From contig JAGQYZ010000043.1 of NCBI GenBank assembly GCA_020435865.1, forward strand, positions 1 to 9,341: DNA of 9,341 bases. Reading direction: 5' to 3'. Position numbers and translations under genes: made by a program. Positions within the stretch are counted from its first letter, which is position 1. Every line of letters begins with the position of its first letter. Of this stretch, positions 1 through 5,807 are shown in pieces. Origin of the DNA: Aequorivita sp. (GTDB lineage Bacteria; Bacteroidota; Bacteroidia; Flavobacteriales; Flavobacteriaceae). Under the pieces are notes generated by a model. That model was given only the letters and a program-made list of their open reading frames with translations, was not told the DNA's origin and did no database searches.

Positions 1-56
1 TGTACCACTTCCAACAATTTTGAAATCCACGATTTTTTTCCTTCGGTATTTTCCAT
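1..56 (-). CDS. Partial CDS (N-terminus only), unknown protein
   Basis: On the minus strand an ATG at 56-54 opens a frame that runs without a stop to the window edge, giving about 18 residues that begin MENTEGKKSWISKLLEVV. It starts 33 bp after the stop of the hydrolase gene on the same strand, behind an A/T-rich leader typical of Bacteroidota starts, so it is probably the next gene of the same transcript. A short charged start followed by an amphipathic or hydrophobic stretch would suit a small membrane protein, but too little is visible to assign one. The plus strand is also open over 1-87 but gives a less protein-like sequence. The call rests on position and amino-acid texture only. Confidence 0.45.
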   Translation of the reverse strand, partial: MENTEGKKSWISKLLEVV

Positions 57-89
57 AAAAGTTTTTCTAAATATTTTATTTAACTAAAT

Positions 90-905
90 CTACACCAATG
101 GTTCTATAGAAAACACATCCAATTTTGATTTTCTGAAGTTGCGGGTTCTTTTCAATACTGCAATACCATTTCGTGAGCCTGCTTGATTGGTATTTCCTTC
201 AATGGTTTCAACTACGTCATTGCCTACAGAAATTATTATTCCCGTGTGCGTCCAATCGTATTTTGATTTTTGTAACAAGAAAAAATCACCTGGTTTCATA
301 ACTGAAGGATTGTTGCGAACATTTTGATAGCGAGCCAGCAAGCCTTTGTTAAGCCCAATGGTTCCAACGGTATCGCAACTATAGGTTAAAGGCATCAAAC
401 TGCGAAAATCTTTTCCGAGCGCACTTGCGGCTTGATCCAAAATAGTTTGTGCAAACCCCATGCACCAATACCATGGCGAACCATCGTGCCCATCCATATA
501 GGCACGTACCCAAGGCCCACTGTTTGACCCTCCTTTTATTTCCAACTCGAAAGGAGCATTTTTTAAATGGTTTTCAGCAGCTTCTATTATGGCGTTTCTC
601 AGTGATGTTGACTTTAAGGGTGTTTCAAAAGCATTTTTCATTCCTTCACAGAGTTTATCAAAAAGTATTTGGTTTACAATCCCTGATGCAGTAACATTTA
701 GTGCATTTTGAAAATTTTTGACCGCTTTTTCGGTGGCTGGACCAAAATCGCCATCAATGGCGGTAACGGTTCCATTTTCGGGATGCAGGATAGCATATAA
801 TGAAAGCCATGACTGAATTTTCATTACATCTTTCTTGTTGTTTTCACCGTGTCTTTTTTGTGTATTGGCAATGGTTAGCTCTTTTAAATATTTATTTTTT
901 TTCAT
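90..905 (-). CDS. Peptidoglycan-binding / CHAP-like cell-wall hydrolase without signal peptide
   Basis: The 271-aa product is probably a peptidoglycan amidase or endopeptidase. Residues about 20-86 look like a PG_binding_1 repeat (IDGDFGPATEKAVKNFQ at 50-66). Residues about 100-265 look like a CHAP/NlpC-P60-type papain-fold domain: candidate nucleophile Cys148 in WYWCMGF, His220 in WTHTGII, and a polar third position at Glu236/Asn238 in IEGNTN. Proteins of this shape cut peptide cross-links or the amide bond in peptidoglycan. The N-terminus (MKKNKYLKELTIANTQKRHG) has no hydrophobic core, so no Sec signal is seen. Export would need a holin, a contractile or other secretion device, or lysis, as for phage endolysins. 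The ATG at 905 is the only sensible start. It is transcribed away from the operator array at 1025-1103 and precedes the partial gene at 1-56. Domain assignment is fairly firm; catalytic residues and biological role are inferred. Confidence 0.75.
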   Translation of the reverse strand: MKKNKYLKELTIANTQKRHGENNKKDVMKIQSWLSLYAILHPENGTVTAIDGDFGPATEKAVKNFQNALNVTASGIVNQILFDKLCEGMKNAFETPLKSTSLRNAIIEAAENHLKNAPFELEIKGGSNSGPWVRAYMDGHDGSPWYWCMGFAQTILDQAASALGKDFRSLMPLTYSCDTVGTIGLNKGLLARYQNVRNNPSVMKPGDFFLLQKSKYDWTHTGIIISVGNDVVETIEGNTNQAGSRNGIAVLKRTRNFRKSKLDVFSIEPLV

Positions 906-1024
906 GACTTAGTTTGGAATTTTTGAACAAGAACAATTTGCTGATTAATTTTTTAAAGAAACATAAAGATAAATATATTTAGCAATAATATACTGTGCAA
1001 CAGGATTTTACCTGAATTTAGAAA

Positions 1025-1103
1025 AGGTTTTTCCCTTTTTTTGAGTAGGAAAAACCCTTACGATTAAACAGGGAAAACCCTTTTTTAAAAAGGGATTTTT
1101 CCT
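1025..1103. repeat. Four tandem AGGG-A/T-CCCT palindromes, about 22-bp phased (putative operator array)
   Basis: Four related, near-palindromic units lie in the gap between the divergent hydrolase and signalling genes: AGGTTTTTCCCT (1025-1036), AGGAAAAACCCT (1047-1058), AGGGAAAACCCT (1070-1081) and AGGGATTTTTCCT (1091-1103). Their centres are about 22, 23 and 21.5 bp apart, roughly two helical turns, so all four would face the same side of the DNA. The last two units also form one large inverted repeat, with arms 1066-1086 and 1087-1107 matching at 18 of 21 positions and no loop. This arrangement suits cooperative binding of a dimeric regulator. The obvious candidate is the LuxR-type response regulator encoded at the end of the downstream operon, but that link is inference. 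An RNA hairpin or attenuator is the alternative. The rest of 906-1181 is A/T-rich with no other gene seen. Confidence 0.7.
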
Positions 1104-1143
1104 GTTTATTGCTCTCAAAAAATGCTTATTTGATTGTTTTTGT

Positions 1144-1151
1144 TACATTCG
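1144..1151 (+). promoter_or_regulatory. Possible -7 element for the signalling operon
   Basis: TACATTCG matches the Bacteroidota -7 consensus TAnnTTTG at all but one position and lies 30 bp before the ATG at 1182. No good TTTG is present at the expected -33 distance. If it is real, transcription would start near 1158, placing the four palindromes at about -61, -83, -106 and -128, which is suitable for an activator. Weak call. Confidence 0.25.
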
Positions 1152-1181
1152 TCAGTAATAACAAATTAAATAATTTCAACT

Positions 1182-1529
1182 ATGCCAAAACCATCAAATT
1201 GTATTACCGTAGCTGAAGCAAAGCAATTACAGGATAACTGGGTAGTAACTCGCGCCATTGAAATTGAAGCTGCCATGGGTTCTGTGGACACGCGTGAATT
1301 TTTATTCAGTGTAGCTGAGCTTGAACAGTTTTTGAATTATGTGAAAGCTGGCTCAGGAAGTATGAATCCAGGAATTCGTATTTATTTTGCGGCTTATGAC
1401 AGTGCTACTTCAGATAAAGCGACTGTCTTTTTGGCGCCAACCAACGGAATAACTGCTGGATCACCAAATAATTATAATTTGGAGCCTTTGAATAAAGGAG
1501 TGAGTGGATGGCCACCAAAAAATTATTAA
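1182..1529 (+). CDS. Conserved-looking 115-aa soluble protein of unknown function, first gene of signalling cassette
   Basis: I cannot assign a function. The 115-aa product has no signal peptide or membrane segment and appears cytoplasmic and compact. It has motif-like stretches that look conserved: TRAIEIEAAMGSVDTREF (about 23-40), ELEQFLNYVK (46-55), NPGIRIYFAAY (62-72), ATVFLAPTNG (80-89) and a C-terminal NYNLEPLNKGVSGWPP (97-112). The pattern of a helix followed by alternating hydrophobic strands suggests a small alpha/beta fold. It resembles small flavobacterial hypothetical proteins I recall only vaguely, so family membership is uncertain. The gene sits directly behind the phased operator array, and its stop is only 3 nt before the start of the 7TM gene. 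It is therefore probably co-transcribed with the two-component system and may be its input, partner or most strongly regulated product. The ATG at 1182 follows an A/T-rich leader (AATTTCAACT) without Shine-Dalgarno, normal for this phylum. Confidence 0.85.
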   Translation: MPKPSNCITVAEAKQLQDNWVVTRAIEIEAAMGSVDTREFLFSVAELEQFLNYVKAGSGSMNPGIRIYFAAYDSATSDKATVFLAPTNGITAGSPNNYNLEPLNKGVSGWPPKNY

Positions 1530-1532
1530 AAA

Positions 1533-2258
1533 TTGGAATTAAGCGATTTTTTGCCTTACGTACTTCCAATATTTTTTTTGGAAATATTGGCGGCTTCTGC
1601 AGGTACTTATTATCTGCGAAGAAATGTATCACAATTTAAAAACACAAAATACCTTGTTCTTTTTTTATGGCTTACAGTATTTGTTGAGGCAGTAGGCTTT
1701 TATGCCCCTTTTGCATATTTTTCTGATTACACAATGTTTCCTTTTGTACAGGGAACACCTTTCGAAAACAATTATTGGTGGTATAATATATATATTACAT
1801 TAAGTTTTTCTTTTTATGTTTTGTATTTTATATCATTTTTAAAGAATAGTTATTGGAAATCAGTTTTTAAAGCCCTAGTTGGTGCTTTTCTGCTGTCTTC
1901 TATTTCGATATTTATTTTTAGCGACACTTTTTTTAAAGGATTCCCACCGTTTGTGACCATTTCTGGCACACTGCTTTTATTTTTTAGTGTAATACTTTTT
2001 TATTTTGAATTACTCAGAAGTGATTTATTACTCCAATTAAAGGGACTTCTTCCATTTTATATATCTGTTGGTGTGCTTATGTTCAATCTATGTTTAACCC
2101 CCATTGAAATATTTATTCAATACGTTAACCTTAAGGGGGGGAATGAATTATTTGTTACATTGCGTTCAAATGTGATGTTATATGGAAACATATTTATGTA
2201 TTCTACATATACCCTAGGTTTTTTAATATGCTCAAGAAAGAAGAAATCCTCTTATTAG
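1533..2258 (+). CDS. Seven-transmembrane protein of unknown function, putative signal-input partner of the kinase
   Basis: The 241-aa, strongly hydrophobic, aromatic-rich protein has seven predictable membrane helices at about residues 8-28, 40-63, 84-103, 110-128, 142-161, 172-195 and 214-233, ending in a basic tail (CSRKKKSSY) that suggests a cytoplasmic C-terminus. No enzyme motif is recognised. The start appears to be TTG at 1533, three nt after the preceding stop and in the same frame. The first in-frame ATG (about 1734) would remove two helices, so the TTG with translational coupling is preferred. The 3' end overlaps the kinase gene by 31 nt. Because that kinase has one membrane helix and no sensory domain, I infer that this protein senses the stimulus or membrane state and passes it to the kinase. 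Similar pairings of integral membrane proteins with truncated HisKA_3 kinases are known in bacteria. A transporter-like role cannot be excluded. Confidence 0.8.
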   Translation: MELSDFLPYVLPIFFLEILAASAGTYYLRRNVSQFKNTKYLVLFLWLTVFVEAVGFYAPFAYFSDYTMFPFVQGTPFENNYWWYNIYITLSFSFYVLYFISFLKNSYWKSVFKALVGAFLLSSISIFIFSDTFFKGFPPFVTISGTLLLFFSVILFYFELLRSDLLLQLKGLLPFYISVGVLMFNLCLTPIEIFIQYVNLKGGNELFVTLRSNVMLYGNIFMYSTYTLGFLICSRKKKSSY

Positions 2259-3013
2259 TTTATTTTATAGCTATAATATTTCTTTTGGTATTATTTGTTG
2301 TTGTTTTTTTTATGGCTTTTCAGCGAAGAAAAAACAAATTCCTTAAAGAACGTTATGAAGCCGAGAAACGCTACCAAAAAGAACTTGCCGATTCACAAAT
2401 AGAAATTCAGGAACAAACCCTAAAAAATATTGCTTGGGAATTGCATGACAATGTGGGCCAGTTGCTTTCTGTTGCTAATATCCAGTTGAATGTATTGATA
2501 AATTCAGTTCCAGAAACGTATCACAATCAAATTAAGGAAACTAAAAGTGTAGTTCAGGAAACCGTACAGGAAATACGATCACTTTCAAAAGTGCTCAACA
2601 ATGATGTCGTTCTGAAAAATGGACTATTGAAATCACTGGAAGTGGAACTGGACCGATTTAATCGTTTGGAATATTTGAAGGCTTCCTTAAAAATCTCTGG
2701 AGACATAGTACCATTGAACAATGCTAGTGAAATAATTATCTTCCGTATTCTTCAGGAATTTTTTTCAAACGTTACCAAGCACGCTAAGGCTTCAAGATTA
2801 TTTGTACATATAGATTATAAAGAAAAAACACTGGAAATAGCTGCCGAAGATGACGGAATTGGTTTCGATACTTCACAAAAAACGGACAGTTCTGGTATGG
2901 AAACAATGAATAGTCGCGCTCAATTATTAAACGCTGAAATTTCCATTATGTCAGAAATAGGAAAGGGTACAAGGTTATTTATTAAATATCCATATAAAAA
3001 ATTTAATGACTAA
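2228..3013 (+). CDS. NarX/DegS-type (HisKA_3) sensor histidine kinase, sensor-less
   Basis: The 261-aa membrane-anchored kinase autophosphorylates on His and passes the phosphate to the response regulator encoded next. One membrane helix spans residues 8-30, followed by a charged coiled-coil-like linker (about 32-66). The HisKA_3 dimerisation box is WELHDNVGQLLS, with phospho-acceptor His73. The HATPase_c domain covers about 165-258: N box RILQEFFSNVTKHAKA with Asn181, D-box EDDGIGF with Asp209, a G2-like SGMETMNSRA, and a final GKGTRLFIKYP strand. No periplasmic domain, PAS, GAF or TPR is present, so sensing must come from the helix or a partner, most likely the 7TM protein. The start ATG at 2228 lies inside the 7TM gene (31-nt overlap) and the end overlaps the regulator gene by 8 nt, indicating coupled, stoichiometric synthesis. 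The enzyme class is secure; the stimulus is unknown. Confidence 0.92.
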   Translation: MLKKEEILLLVYFIAIIFLLVLFVVVFFMAFQRRKNKFLKERYEAEKRYQKELADSQIEIQEQTLKNIAWELHDNVGQLLSVANIQLNVLINSVPETYHNQIKETKSVVQETVQEIRSLSKVLNNDVVLKNGLLKSLEVELDRFNRLEYLKASLKISGDIVPLNNASEIIIFRILQEFFSNVTKHAKASRLFVHIDYKEKTLEIAAEDDGIGFDTSQKTDSSGMETMNSRAQLLNAEISIMSEIGKGTRLFIKYPYKKFND

Positions 3014-3656
3014 AAGAAAAAAACATATCATAGCTATAGTTGATGATCACTCTCTTTTTGCTAGTTCGTTGGAAAAGCTTATTAATTCATTTTCCAATTT
3101 CAGTGTGCTTTTCCATGCAAAGAATGGTTTGGAATTACAGGAACGCATTGAAAATGGATTCCTGCCCGAGATAATTTTGCTCGATATTAATATGCCTATT
3201 ATGGACGGTTTTGAAACAGCTGAATGGTTAATGCTAAACCATCCTAAAATAAAAACCTTAGCACTTTCAATGGAAGATGATGAATTGACCATACTGAGAA
3301 TGTTGCGCAAAGGAGTAAAAGGATATCTGCTTAAAGACATTCACCCAGAAATCTTGAACCATGCCTTGCAAGAATTGATGGATAAAGGATATTACCACTC
3401 TGAAAAAGTTTCTGAAACTCTTTTAAATTCTTTAAATCCAGATGAAGATGTGATATTGTTGGACCTTAAGGAAAATGAACTCACTTTTATCAAACTGGCT
3501 TGTTCTGAAATGACCTACAAAGAAATTGCAGATATAATGGATCTAAGTCCAAAAACCATTGATGGCTATAGACAGGATCTTTTCAGAAAACTTAAAATAA
3601 AAAATAGGGTAGGACTAGTGATTTTTGCTTTGAAGAAAAATTTGATAAAGCTTTAA
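3006..3656 (+). CDS. NarL/FixJ-family response regulator (REC + LuxR-type HTH)
   Basis: The 216-aa cytoplasmic DNA-binding regulator is controlled by the adjacent kinase. The REC domain (about 7-125) has the acidic pocket Asp13-Asp14 (IVDDHS), phospho-acceptor Asp60 (LLDINMP), Ser88 in ALSM and Lys110 in YLLKD, a complete active set. The C-terminal LuxR/GerE HTH (about 154-212) contains MTYKEIADIMDLSPKTIDGY and RQDLFRKLKIKNRVGL, the recognition-helix region. NarL-type regulators bind as dimers to inverted repeats, which fits the phased palindromes before the operon, so autoregulation is a reasonable inference. The gene overlaps the kinase by 8 nt at its start. Its TAA (3654-3656) overlaps the stop of the convergent RluA-family gene, leaving no room for a terminator between them. 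Function class is firm; targets are not known. Confidence 0.93.
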   Translation: MTKRKKHIIAIVDDHSLFASSLEKLINSFSNFSVLFHAKNGLELQERIENGFLPEIILLDINMPIMDGFETAEWLMLNHPKIKTLALSMEDDELTILRMLRKGVKGYLLKDIHPEILNHALQELMDKGYYHSEKVSETLLNSLNPDEDVILLDLKENELTFIKLACSEMTYKEIADIMDLSPKTIDGYRQDLFRKLKIKNRVGLVIFALKKNLIKL

Positions 3657-4309
3657 ATGCAAGCATTCCAAACTGGATCTTCGGGTGCTGGGGCTTCAAT
3701 AGTAATCTCTTCTTTTTGGACCGGATGGAGTAACGTTATTTTTTTTGCGTGAAGATGAATGCTACCGTCTGGATTGCTTCGGTCAAAACCGTATTTCAAA
3801 TCTCCTTTTATAGGGCAACCAATGGCAGAAAGTTGTGAACGAATTTGATGGTGTCTTCCAGTTTCAAGAACCACTTCCAATAAATAATAATTGTCAAGTT
3901 TTTTTAGAGTGTTATAGTGCAGCACCGCTTTTTTACTGTCTGGCGCTTCTTTGGTGTGGGCGTAGGATTTATTTTGCTTAGGGTTTCTTTTTAAGTAGTG
4001 TATCAGTGTGTCTTCCGTTTTGGGAGGAATGTTTTTTACGATTGCCCAATATATTTTTTCAGTTTCTCTATCAGAAAACATTTTGTTCAAACGAGCTAGT
4101 GCTTTAGAAGTTCTTGAAAAAACCACAATTCCACTCGTGGGACGATCCAATCTGTGAACTACGCCAAGAAAAACAGCTCCCGGTTTGTCATATTTTTCAG
4201 CAATATATTCTTTTACAACTTCTGAAAGCGGAGTATCGCCTGTTTTGTCGCCTTGCACAATATCGCCTGGGCGCTTATTGACTACAATTAAATGATTGTC
4301 TTCAAACAA
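3653..4309 (-). CDS. RluA-family 23S rRNA/tRNA pseudouridine synthase (start uncertain)
   Basis: This pseudouridine synthase converts uridine to pseudouridine in rRNA or tRNA. The catalytic motif VHRLDRPTSGIVVF carries the invariant Asp (Asp55 counted from the TTG start). The characteristic ETGRHHQIRSQLSAIGCPIKGDLKYG follows at 149-174, and FEDNHLIVVNKRPG forms the first strand at the N-terminus. It has no S4 domain, like many short flavobacterial members. The only canonical start is TTG at 4309. The open frame reaches back to a stop at 4370-4372 and reads NLQVL directly before FEDNH, which looks like real protein, so translation may begin upstream at a rare codon (ATC at 4354 or ATT at 4363). 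An in-frame ATG at 4402 lies beyond the stop. The gene is 3' of panB on the same strand and ends overlapping the response-regulator stop by 4 nt. RNA target unassigned. Confidence 0.88.
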   Translation of the reverse strand: MFEDNHLIVVNKRPGDIVQGDKTGDTPLSEVVKEYIAEKYDKPGAVFLGVVHRLDRPTSGIVVFSRTSKALARLNKMFSDRETEKIYWAIVKNIPPKTEDTLIHYLKRNPKQNKSYAHTKEAPDSKKAVLHYNTLKKLDNYYLLEVVLETGRHHQIRSQLSAIGCPIKGDLKYGFDRSNPDGSIHLHAKKITLLHPVQKEEITIEAPAPEDPVWNACI

Positions 4310-4438
4310 AACTTGAAGATTGTCTTTAGTGCTATATGGATTGGATTTCTGGATTTTTAGAATTTTAGATTATTGAATAGTTGTAATACTCGATTGTTGC
4401 ATTTATATATTTAACTAATAATTCAAAAATCTACGAAT
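4310..4438. other. Low-complexity gap between panB and the RluA-family gene
   Basis: This A/T-rich spacer contains degenerate iterations of GGATT/TAGATT-like units (about 4338-4375). I see no promoter, gene or strong hairpin. Part of the proximal end (4310-4369) may be coding if the pseudouridine synthase starts upstream of the TTG. Confidence 0.4.
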
Positions 4439-5257
4439 CTAATATTGTTCACTATCGTTAGGGAAATCACCATTTTTTACGTCGGTACTGTACTGACTGA
4501 AGGCGTTTTTCATTTCAGTATATAAATCGAGATACCTTCTTAAAAAACGTGGATTAAATTCGTGGGTCATCCCAATCATATCGTGTGTTACCAAAACTTG
4601 GCCATCAACTCCATTTCCAGCACCAATACCGATTACTGGAATGCTTATTTTTCCAGCAACTTCTTTGGCTAATTTAGCTGGAACTTTTTCCAAAACAACT
4701 GCAAAACAGCCCGTTTTTTCAAGTAAAATGGCATCTTCTAGCAATTTTTCAGCTTCTTCTTCTTCTTTGGCACGTACGGTGTATGTTCCAAATTTATAAA
4801 TAGATTGTGGTGTAAGCCCTAAGTGGCCCATCACGGGAATACCAGCATTCAAAATTCGTTTTATGGATTCTTTTATTTCCTTTCCGCCTTCAAGCTTTAC
4901 CGCATGTCCACCGCTTTCTTTCATAATTCTAATGGCAGAACGCAGCGCTTCTTTTGGGTCACTTTGATAGCTTCCGAAGGGCAGATCCACAACGACTAAG
5001 CTGCGTTCAATAGCACGAACTACTGAAGCTGCATGATAAATCATTTGATCTAAAGTAATGGGAAGTGTGGTTTCGTGTCCAGCCATTACATTACTAGCGG
5101 AGTCGCCCACCAAAATAACATCAATTCCTGCGCTATCCACGATCTTGGCCATAGTGAAATCATAGGCGGTGAGCATAGATATTTTCTCGCCTTTTTTTTT
5201 CATATCTACCAGAGTTTTGGTAGTAATACGCTTGTATTCTTTTTTGGCTGTTGACAT
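4439..5257 (-). CDS. panB: 3-methyl-2-oxobutanoate hydroxymethyltransferase
   Basis: PanB transfers a hydroxymethyl group from 5,10-methylene-tetrahydrofolate to 2-oxoisovalerate to give ketopantoate, the first committed step of pantothenate and CoA synthesis, in the cytoplasm. The 272-aa length is normal for this Mg-dependent TIM-barrel decamer. Mg and substrate residues are in place: Asp52 in [16 protein letters not shown], Asp91 in VVDLPFGSY, Lys121 and Glu123 in AVKLEGG, and catalytic Glu190 in VVLEKVP. These match E. coli Asp45, Asp84, Lys112, Glu114 and Glu181 with constant offsets of 7 then 9. GHLGLTPQS and [15 protein letters not shown] are further family signatures. The ATG at 5257 is well placed, with a short lysine-rich lead. 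It is transcribed towards the pseudouridine synthase gene 129 bp away. No other pan genes are in the window. Very confident. Confidence 0.97.
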   Translation of the reverse strand: MSTAKKEYKRITTKTLVDMKKKGEKISMLTAYDFTMAKIVDSAGIDVILVGDSASNVMAGHETTLPITLDQMIYHAASVVRAIERSLVVVDLPFGSYQSDPKEALRSAIRIMKESGGHAVKLEGGKEIKESIKRILNAGIPVMGHLGLTPQSIYKFGTYTVRAKEEEEAEKLLEDAILLEKTGCFAVVLEKVPAKLAKEVAGKISIPVIGIGAGNGVDGQVLVTHDMIGMTHEFNPRFLRRYLDLYTEMKNAFSQYSTDVKNGDFPNDSEQY

Positions 5258-5285
5258 ATTTCTAAAATATATATATATTAGAGTG

Positions 5286-5293
5286 TAAAAATA
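5286..5293 (-). promoter_or_regulatory. Possible -7 element for panB
   Basis: On the minus strand TATTTTTA (one mismatch to TAnnTTTG) lies 28 bp before the panB ATG, almost back to back with the plus-strand element at 5295-5302. No clear -33 TTTG is seen. An (AT)6 tract (5267-5278) lies between it and the panB start. Weak. Confidence 0.25.
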
Positions 5294-5294
5294 C

Positions 5295-5302
5295 TATTTT
5301 TG
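5295..5302 (+). promoter_or_regulatory. -7 element for the secreted NTF2-like gene
   Basis: TATTTTTG is an exact match to the Bacteroidota -7 consensus TAnnTTTG and lies 26 bp before the ATG at 5329, predicting a start site near 5309 and a leader of about 20 nt. The -33 TTTG is not recognisable; the region there is AT repeats. Confidence 0.5.
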
Positions 5303-5328
5303 AGTAGTAACCACTTAAATTTTTTATT

Positions 5329-5793
5329 ATGAAATTCATACTGTTATTTTTTTCAGTATTTATTGGCACTGTTTGTTTTTCTCAAGAATCACTTTCCACA
5401 GCAAATGGAAAAATAATTATTGATATTTTTATGAATGGTTATAAAGCTGGGGATACATTAAAGATGAAATCTGTAATGCACCCAAATATGACCATGAATC
5501 GCGTGTATGTTGACACCGAACAGAAAAATGTCTTAATCTATATTAGAGCTTCTGATCTCTTGAACTATGCAGCTACTAAAGGTAAAGAAGTTGTCTGGGA
5601 CGAGAAATTGACGGATTATATCGTAAGCAGCGATGGAAACCTAGCTCATGTATGGGCTCCGTATGAATATTATAAGGATGGAAAATTTAGCCACTGTGGC
5701 GCAAACTCTTTTACATTAATATATACTGATGAAAGCTGGAAAATTCTGAATATTATAGATTCCGTACGTATAGGAAGTTGTCATAAAGAATAA
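5329..5793 (+). CDS. Secreted NTF2/SnoaL-like protein of unknown function
   Basis: The 154-aa product begins with a clear Sec signal peptide (MKFILLFFSVFIGTVCFSQ), with cleavage likely around residue 18. Cys16 is not in a proper lipobox, so it is not called a lipoprotein. The mature part has the texture of the NTF2-like (SnoaL/DUF4440-type) cone fold: an N-terminal helix (IIIDIFMNGYKAGDTLKMKSVMHPNMTM), then strands including LAHVWAPYEYYKDGKFSHCGANSFTLIY and ESWKILNIIDSVRIG. Family members are ligand-binding or small enzymes, and no catalytic residue can be assigned here. Cys123 and Cys151 could form a periplasmic disulfide. It is a single gene with its own promoter candidate, diverging from panB and converging on sdaA with 14 nt between stops. 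Fold call moderate; function unknown. Confidence 0.8.
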   Translation: MKFILLFFSVFIGTVCFSQESLSTANGKIIIDIFMNGYKAGDTLKMKSVMHPNMTMNRVYVDTEQKNVLIYIRASDLLNYAATKGKEVVWDEKLTDYIVSSDGNLAHVWAPYEYYKDGKFSHCGANSFTLIYTDESWKILNIIDSVRIGSCHKE

Positions 5794-5807
5794 TTTTCTC
5801 TTTGTGC

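Noticed and set aside
1..87. Plus-strand open frame at the left edge as the end of a CDS
   Set aside because: The translation is low-complexity and Phe/Ile/Asn-rich, and the minus-strand frame starting at 56 is more protein-like and fits the operon direction.
1025..1103. CRISPR-like array
   Set aside because: The units are only 12-13 bp, variable and palindromic, with spacers of about 10 nt and no cas genes nearby; an operator array fits better.
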